Part shown: positions 58,801 to 64,000 of the stretch, in pieces
Position numbering within the stretch: the stretch's first letter is position 1
How the letters are laid out: each line of letters starts with the position of its first letter
Assembly (NCBI GenBank): GCA_009760855.2
Contig: WPIO01000051.1
Location: 1,168,001 to 1,232,000 of the forward strand
From: Cristatella mucedo
Lineage: Eukaryota > Bryozoa > Phylactolaemata > Cristatellidae
Length of the DNA: 64,000 bases
Direction of reading: 5' to 3'
Notes under the pieces: generated by a model
Told to the model about the DNA's origin: nothing
Seen by the model: only the letters and a program-made list of their open reading frames with translations
Databases searched by the model: none
Translations under genes and position numbers: made by a program

Positions 58801-61800
58801 CAAACACCAATAAATAACGACCTAGGTGATGTTTCCCAACCAGTAGGTGACCCGGCCCGAGCTTCAGCCATACGAACAGTAACCAGCTCTCTTCATGGCC
58901 ATCTACCGAGCTACATTTCAGCCCAAAGCAATTCTTCAGCCAAGAGGCTAGGTTGCAAAAATGACAAAACAGAATTCATGAGGATAGAGGCCCAGTTGTG
59001 GATGCCCCATTGCAGCAAACTCTTCATGATAAAGCATGCTCTGATCGGCAAGTCCTAATTGAGAGCCCACTGTCTCATCTGGACACCGTAAGCATAGCAC
59101 AATAATGATAAAAATACTAGCTAATTCAACAGCCTCTCTTGTATAGCGACAGAGGAGCATTTACGAATATCCCCACCTCTTGCAGGGGCAATAAAGGGTC
59201 ACCCACCACAGGATTCGAACCCACATCCTCGGGACCGAGTTCGTGAAGGGCAACCGACATACCTAGTGCCACCTCGGCTCCCTGGTTGAAGTCCAACATT
59301 AGCAGGATAATACAGAGCATAGGCATCAACGGTAACGGTCATCCAATGAGCTTCTGAAGTAAAGGTGTGCTTGTGGATTGGCTGTAAGTACCTTTCTTTA
59401 CATATAACGAAATCTTCCTCTTGCTGATGTCATTGCCAAACCTGATCTAGACTTGCATTTCTATGAAGAAGACACTCAGCTCTACATATGAACCTTCTTT
59501 ATCACGGGATTGCAGACTGACCCAACGTTCCTGAAGCTTGCAACGCTGACATTCGTAGCTGGATGGCATATGAATTAAGCTCAAGTGAAGACAAGCCAAA
59601 TATAATACCTTTTTTGTGTGGGTAAACCCAGCATCACTCAAAAGCCGGAAAGTCACACTCAAAATTGCTAAGCTAGCATCTCTCCTGTAGCACGGCATGA
59701 AATTAAGGCATTCTATTCGAAATGATCTATCGCTAGATGACCATATCAGCTCCAGAGTAAAGTCACTTTCGGTCAAGTAACACAGCAAAGTTTGGGTGTT
59801 GCTGGTCAGGGTACCAGGCCAAAATTAATCTTTAAGCTTTTGTGCCATCCCATCTAAATTTCTATAGGTCTCCTTGCACGTTTTTCTGCCTGCATAATAA
59901 GATGGTTACAGATGGTTCAAATCTTGACTTCTAGCCTTGATTGTCGTGAACGTCACAACTGCCATATTACGCAATTCATGTCTGCCTGTACTGACTCCTC
60001 ATCAAGCAGTATAGCAATCTCAATGCTTCTGTCACTCACTTTTAATTTCAATCGCTTGTTTTGGCTTACCTATAATAATGCACTTGATAAAGCGCCCTCA
60101 GAGAACTCAATCTCTTTCAAGGCGCTTTACATTTGCTATCCACAATATGGATGCACGAAGAAACCACCACCACGGACTGCAGTCGACTCAAACGGCTCTC
60201 AGACCGAGCCTATCTTAACTATTCACCCCACGGGCATCCCTGCACACTACCTGCATCCCAGATTCGGGTCGTTTAGCTATGCATCTAACGGGAAACTCAA
60301 ATCATTGGAGACTGCGTTTTCAGATCCGACTCTTACAGCCTGGTGCACACTACAGACCGACATCACGACATGTCCAGACTTGCTCAAGACATCTCATGTG
60401 AAGCTAAAAACCCAGCCGTTCCTTACAGCAGTTGCTCGGTCCACATCAATTGTTCTTTATCTGCTTATGTTGCAAGGAGTGTGCTTGTTATTATCATTAA
60501 CCAGTTTTTATGCTTATGTTCCAGTTTTAGTAAGCAAAGTGCCTAGGGATAAGCATACTTTAGGTCTCTAAGTAAGCTGAAAAAATCGTTCCCAATGATA
60601 ATACTAATCAGTATTATTATTAGTATTACTGTCTGTGAACAATGAAGCAAGGGATTGCAGTTTTACATACATCAAAATGAAGAAAAATCTTTTGCACCAT
60701 GGTAGACAGCAACTAGATCAGCATCACTCAAAATGTCATTCAATGGCCACAGGACTTCGAGTCATAACAGACACAATCTTCTGACTCCGTAAACTATTTT
60801 GTAATTGGAGTGCACCAACGATTCACTTGGTTCTGGTAAGGTTACACAATACGGTTGACAAATAAATATTTACTTATGTGTAACCGGTCGAGTTTCATGT
60901 CTGGGAAATAAATACGAGCCTAGCAAATGGCGTTCGACTGCAGCATAAGAAGAAAAAGAAATAATAATAACACAAGCTCTCGCTATAGGAGCTCACAATA
61001 GCTCACCAGAATTGTATCAACATTCTCCATAGCAACGGGCAATGGCTGTGCACAATGGCAAGTGAGCTTCAGATTAAGAACCAAGTCTACATTACGGCAA
61101 AGAAGAACATCCCTTAACCGTCACATGGTAACAAAAAACAGCCACTACAAAGGCCTTACAGTCAGATGCATAAGGTATGCTATACAATTTCCAAACAGTA
61201 GTTTAATTTCAGATAACAATAATTTGCACCGTACTGCTGTTGCCAGACACCTACCTTCATATGCTTCGATAAGTCGGGACAGCCAGACAGCATGAACAAT
61301 GAGCCTGTGTGCTCGAATGCAAGAGCGTGAGCAAGCGTGGTGTATAGACAATTAGAATTATTCTACCATGAGGGTAAGGTAGTGAAATAAGCCTGATATG
61401 CAAAGCAAGGCACGGTTCTAGTCAAAAGGCCATGCATATTATGGTTGGATGGAGTCGTCCAAACAATCACACTCCAGCTCAGAGGTCAATAAGAATTGTT
61501 TGTTATGCAGCTCTGCTGGTATGGTCCACAAAGCTATCCCCCTTGCCAGCATAAACCACAAACTCGGTTACTCACTCACCAATCAGCTGCTTATCTTAGG
61601 CCATCATAGTTTGGATTTAATCCTTCATTCTCTCTATAGTCATTACTACCATATTCAATAATGCTCCTACCTATCTCTTTGCTACGGGCATCCCAGCTCA
61701 GGTTAGCCCCTCAGCACTAACCACTACGTTTGCTTATTTGTCACGAGCAGCAGCTTGCTCACAATCATTGTCAACTCATACCCAGCTGACCGTGGCCAAT

Positions 61801-62333
61801 CGCACGGACCACAAAAAAAACGCTGGCCTGATTCCTCAGATTGTCGATTACTCTGTTGGCATCCAGGATAAACTAAATAACTCACCCTCTTTGCAGGCTT
61901 GGTCTCTTCCCGAGGTACAATGTCAATTAAAAAGTCAAACTGGTCGAATTTCGACACAGCCATAGCAATGTCATTTCTCTGCAATACAAAACGAATTTGC
62001 AATCAGCATCAACTGAAAAAATGCTTAAAGACGTACATGTATGTTTACGCCAACCTAATCAGAATAAAAAAACAACATAGGTATGGTACAACGTTGTAAG
62101 GCAGTAGCTAAATGCAGAGCTAATGTGAAAAATCAACAACACTTAACCAGAGCTAAAACACCACAATGTCCCATAGGCCAGGCTGCAAAATCAATCAAAC
62201 GCCGAGCCTAATATTCTACCTGCAATGTGCGCCTTTTGTTGTCTTCAGTATGAATCCAGGCACGTAATGAAAGCTCACTTATAAAGATCTCGGCTGCTTT
62301 GGCAAATAGCAGTGGTGCTTCTGCACTTATCAT
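50452..62333 (-). CDS. NFYC: NF-YC, nuclear transcription factor Y subunit gamma (5' end outside window)
   Basis: NF-YC pairs with NF-YB through histone folds; the pair recruits NF-YA to bind CCAAT boxes in promoters in the nucleus. The six exons, in gene order, are 62333-62220, 61978-61886, 58348-58226, 56990-56844, 55729-55571 and 50526-50452, giving 236 residues and a TGA stop. The first two encode the fold from helix 2 onward ([43 protein letters not shown]) and nearly match animal NF-YC. The next three are Gln-rich activation sequence, including the conserved VQYYF. Every visible junction is phase 0 with GT-AG ends. Helix 1 (the LARIKKIMK region) and the start codon were not found up to 64,000, so the gene is partial here. 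The 5-kb last intron contains nested LINEs. The family assignment is very sure; the short last exon is less so. Confidence 0.93.
51190..53620 (+). mobile_element. Old LINE (LINE-A relative) with reverse-transcriptase domain, interrupted twice
   Basis: Reverse-transcriptase motifs appear in order on +, in several frames: [18 protein letters not shown] (about 51,230), [18 protein letters not shown] (about 51,410), VLGPLLF (about 52,525), FYSDD (about 52,685), [17 protein letters not shown] (about 52,935), then the C-terminal and 3' region to about 53,610. It is split by a minus LINE-A (51,492-52,400) and a short minus LINE-A tail (52,597-52,678). This copy shows that LINE-A belongs to the CR1/L2-type LINEs. 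It lies in the NF-YC last intron, antisense. Confidence 0.78.
51492..52400 (-). mobile_element. LINE-A copy, longest intact coding end
   Basis: An open frame at 52,388-51,711 encodes 225 residues of the LINE-A C-terminus ([75 protein letters not shown]). It is followed by the 3' UTR, hairpin and ATT tail. The catalytic fingers and palm are missing. It is inserted in an older LINE inside the NF-YC last intron, on the same strand as NF-YC. Confidence 0.93.
53745..54790 (-). mobile_element. Diverged LINE-A relative
   Basis: An AAT-rich tail at 53,747 is followed by degraded terminal sequence. A frame near 54,733-54,389 reads [38 protein letters not shown], matching the LINE C-terminus. Confidence 0.72.
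55571..55729 (-). CDS. NFYC: NF-YC exon: Gln-rich activation domain
   Basis: These 53 codons begin [16 protein letters not shown] and end AAYAGQQQ, with a [11 protein letters not shown] core; QLxAxQLQ is also found in the vertebrate protein. The acceptor is ctgcag and the donor CAG|gtatgg, both phase 0. A (CT)n tract (minus-strand sense) lies about 70 nt upstream of the acceptor. Confidence 0.85.
55800..55842. repeat. (GA)n microsatellite in an NF-YC intron
   Basis: Pure ga repeat, (CT)n in gene sense, about 70 nt upstream of an NF-YC splice acceptor. Confidence 0.97.
56844..56990 (-). CDS. NFYC: NF-YC exon: Gln-rich activation domain
   Basis: These 49 codons contain [13 protein letters not shown] and end NGDVQSIP, resembling the NTGEIQQIPV segment of vertebrate NF-YC. 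The acceptor is ccgcag and the donor CCG|gtaagt, both phase 0. The low-complexity composition fits a transactivation domain. Confidence 0.85.
58226..58348 (-). CDS. NFYC: NF-YC exon: start of the Gln-rich domain
   Basis: These 41 codons begin EGTIQQ and contain [13 protein letters not shown], which aligns with the VQYYF stretch just after the histone fold in other animals. The splice ends are atgcag and ACG|gtgaga, phase 0. A LINE-A 3' end begins only about 29 nt upstream of the acceptor, so the LINE tail may overlap the branch-point region. Confidence 0.88.
58377..58557 (-). mobile_element. LINE-A 3' end in an NF-YC intron
   Basis: A short AAT/ACT tail is followed by a perfect hairpin block and 3' UTR to about 58,557, in the same orientation as NF-YC. 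The tail stops 29 nt from the splice acceptor. Confidence 0.9.
59117..59283 (-). mobile_element. SINE-1, near full length
   Basis: The minus strand has gagccgaggtggcactagg (head), atgtgggttcgaatcc (B-box), ctttattgcccctgcaag and gttgaattagctag. Confidence 0.85.
59425..60620 (+). mobile_element. Diverged LINE-A relative, split by a LINE-A tail
   Basis: A reverse-transcriptase motif remnant [11 protein letters not shown] (usual FYADDTQLY) lies near 59,453. A thumb-region remnant follows to about 60,065, and the C-terminal and 3' region from about 60,140 to 60,620. Between them is a minus-strand LINE-A end (60,066-60,138). There are multiple frame breaks. Confidence 0.7.
60066..60138 (-). mobile_element. 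LINE-A terminal hairpin fragment
   Basis: It contains only taataatgcacttgataaagc to ggcgctttacatttgcta: the tail and hairpin of LINE-A, a very short 5'-truncated insertion. Confidence 0.85.
61886..61978 (-). CDS. NFYC: NF-YC exon: histone-fold helix 3 and helix C
   Basis: These 31 codons run from [13 protein letters not shown] to KPAKR. The segment FDFLIDIVP is the C-terminal helix that contacts NF-YA in the trimer (family knowledge). The acceptor is ttgcag and the donor AGG|gtgagt, both phase 0. The open frame reads on into the intron, but homology ends at the donor. Confidence 0.95.
62220..62333 (-). CDS. NFYC: NF-YC exon: histone-fold helix 2 and loop 2
   Basis: These 38 codons start [10 protein letters not shown] and end DNKRRTLQ. 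They cover the long central helix of the histone fold and the loop before helix 3. The acceptor reads tttgtag and the donor CAG|gtagaa; both junctions are phase 0. The match to conserved NF-YC sequence is nearly complete, with only conservative changes such as AAEIFISEL for AAQIFITEL. Confidence 0.95.
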
Positions 62334-62667
62334 CTACAAAGCCACAATGTTCCACATCGAAGCTATGACAAGCTGTTAAGGACACATACAGTGCCAACGC
62401 CTAGCAAGTTCAGGTCTTGCAGCTAACAAACAGGGTTCACCAGCCACATCTACACGGTGCAGCAGGTAAGCACAAGAGTGGCTCCATCGCTGCCCCCCTC
62501 AGGATAACAAACAAGACTCTTATGACGAACGCCCACGTGGAGTCATGCGAAATAGTTGGAAATCCCATTGTCGTCGATAGATTGCAATTTTTTACATGCT
62601 GTCATCATCGTTATCAGCTAAAACGTGGTACAACCATTTTGCTTGGTCACTAGGTAAGCCAACCAGG

Positions 62668-63125
62668 TTCAATGCATATTAAGGCTCTTCATTCTTTTGC
62701 TCCTGCCTATCTCTCAGATATACTCCCCCATCAGGCCAAGCATCGTACCACCCGACGCTTTTCGGAATCAAACAGTCTACAAATACCTCGTACAAACCTC
62801 AAATCCTTTGGAGACAGCGCATTTAGTTCATATGCTCCCAAAGCCTGGAATTCTCTCCCGGCCTGCGTCAGAACATCCCCTGACCTGACCACATTTAAAA
62901 AGAACTTAAAAACACACCTATTTAGGACAGCATTTAGTGGGTCCCTGTGATTCGTCCTTCATGTGCTTATGCGTGCTGACACTGTGCATGTCACCCCTAA
63001 CCATGTTATTCATTTTGTTTGTTTATCAAGCATGATATTACTCACCATTCAATTGCATTTCCCTTTGCAACAAATGTAAAGCGCCTAGAGAGAGATTAAG
63101 TTCTCTGAGGGCGCTTTATCAAGTG

Positions 63126-63163
<38 letters not shown>

Positions 63164-63165
63164 CT
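62668..63165 (+). mobile_element. LINE-A copy, 5'-truncated, young-looking
   Basis: An open frame ([19 protein letters not shown] to FRTAFSGSL) is followed by an intact 3' UTR, a perfect hairpin (63,081-63,116) and a clean (ATT)n tail of about 36 bp. It lies upstream of the first visible NF-YC exon, antisense to it. Confidence 0.93.
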
Positions 63166-64000
63166 GGTTCTTTTCTGGCCTTAAACGTGAAAGTATATAT
63201 GACCCAATTATGTCTTATATAGTGCTCATACAAGAGCTTATATATAAACCCTAAATCTCAAACATTGCATTTTTTTTTACAAGATCAGGCCAAAATACTA
63301 CCACCAGGTAGTATTAATATGTGGAAGCCATACATGTTGCAAATTGCGCATGCTCTTGCCTTGGTTAGCCTACTAGGTGTCAAAACATGTACAATTTACC
63401 TGTTGAAGGTTCTAGTTGGTTTGAATACAGTTGTGGTTAAGGATAGTTTTTGGTGGTATTGTCAGAACATGGCAAATATTTGGACGGGCAACATATTCTT
63501 CTCAAAAATGCACCTTAATGAGCATGATGCCGGGAACTTCTGTCATGTGTGGTCAAGGTTTTGACATTTTTTTTGCACATGCGCAGACGAAGGCCAGATA
63601 TGGTTTGAGACTACGCAAGAAAACGATTGTGCAGCTAGAGCGAGTAACCAGCCATCTACGTACCTGATGAAAAAGGAGACATGGAATTGTAAAAAGAAAC
63701 TGCTCAATCAGTCTTGGCTAAAACCTGAGATACCAAAACCATAGTGATCTGCATGTATTAAAAGGTTTTCACTGAGATTATGAGATGATAGCTCAATTTA
63801 GTATATGCATGTAGCAAATTGACAGCAAGGACATGGCAAATAGTTTATCAGAAAATACTGTTGATTGATATTTTTTATACTCATCGATTCGAACCATGTC
63901 AAGCTAATGGCAGTGCATGCCCAACCGGGTAATTAAGATCTATTTTTAAAGAGGAAATGCTACAAAATAATATCCATTAAAATGGCTAGTATTTCGGAAG
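63166..64000. other. NF-YC 5' intron (presumed)
   Basis: No exon matching the missing NF-YC helix 1 was found on the minus strand. A 99-codon + frame at 63,265-63,564 has no motif. Confidence 0.5.

Noticed and set aside
61724-62002. 92-codon ORF as a separate small gene
   Set aside because: Only 61,886-61,978 is coding, as an NF-YC exon; the rest is intron read through.
63265-63564. 99-codon hydrophobic + ORF
   Set aside because: No motif, no splice or promoter context; lies in the presumed NF-YC intron on the opposite strand.

Overview
The window is animal nuclear DNA, most likely from an invertebrate. The evidence is GT-AG introns of up to about 5 kb, two recognisable animal genes, and a dense load of decayed retrotransposons, tRNA-derived SINEs and DNA transposons. 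I see no bacterial operons, rRNA, CRISPR or convincing tRNA gene. I cannot name the species.

Genes. (1) At 50,452-62,333, minus strand, lies most of NF-YC, the gamma subunit of the CCAAT-binding factor NF-Y. Six coding exons have compatible splice sites. They run from the second helix of the histone fold through three glutamine-rich exons to a stop. The first helix and start codon lie beyond the right edge. (2) At 41,202-42,302, minus strand, is an intact, intronless GT11 alpha-1,2-fucosyltransferase-like gene of 366 residues. (3) At 11,933-15,963, minus strand, the 3' end of an unrecognised single-pass membrane protein can be rebuilt. Six exons agree in reading phase at all five junctions and give a glycosylated ectodomain, one membrane helix and an acidic Ala/Ser-rich tail. 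It is the best candidate here for something undescribed. A further possible exon lies at 21,602-21,831.

Repeats fill most of the rest. LINE-A is a CR1/L2-type LINE whose 3' end folds as a hairpin followed by (ATT)n; there are at least sixteen copies, nearly all 5'-truncated. LINE-B is a related LINE ending in ACATT repeats, with seven copies. There are two tRNA-like SINE families. SINE-2 carries a 3' tail nearly the same as the LINE-A hairpin, which suggests LINE-A mobilises it. Other elements are two complete solo LTRs plus one fragment, a degraded Ty3/Gypsy pol, an endonuclease-domain LINE remnant, hAT remnants, two mariner/Tigger-like elements, and two remnants of a repetitive protein family of unknown function.

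Layout. 1-11 kb: repeats, with a Gypsy remnant near 6 kb. 11-26 kb: GC-rich, holding the membrane-protein gene, long (GA)n tracts and minisatellites. 26-40 kb: AT-rich, with nested repeats, hAT, Tigger-like elements and LTRs. 40-44 kb: the fucosyltransferase and a solo LTR. 44-50 kb: repeats. 50-64 kb: NF-YC with repeat-filled introns. The three genes share a strand but show no sign of working together.
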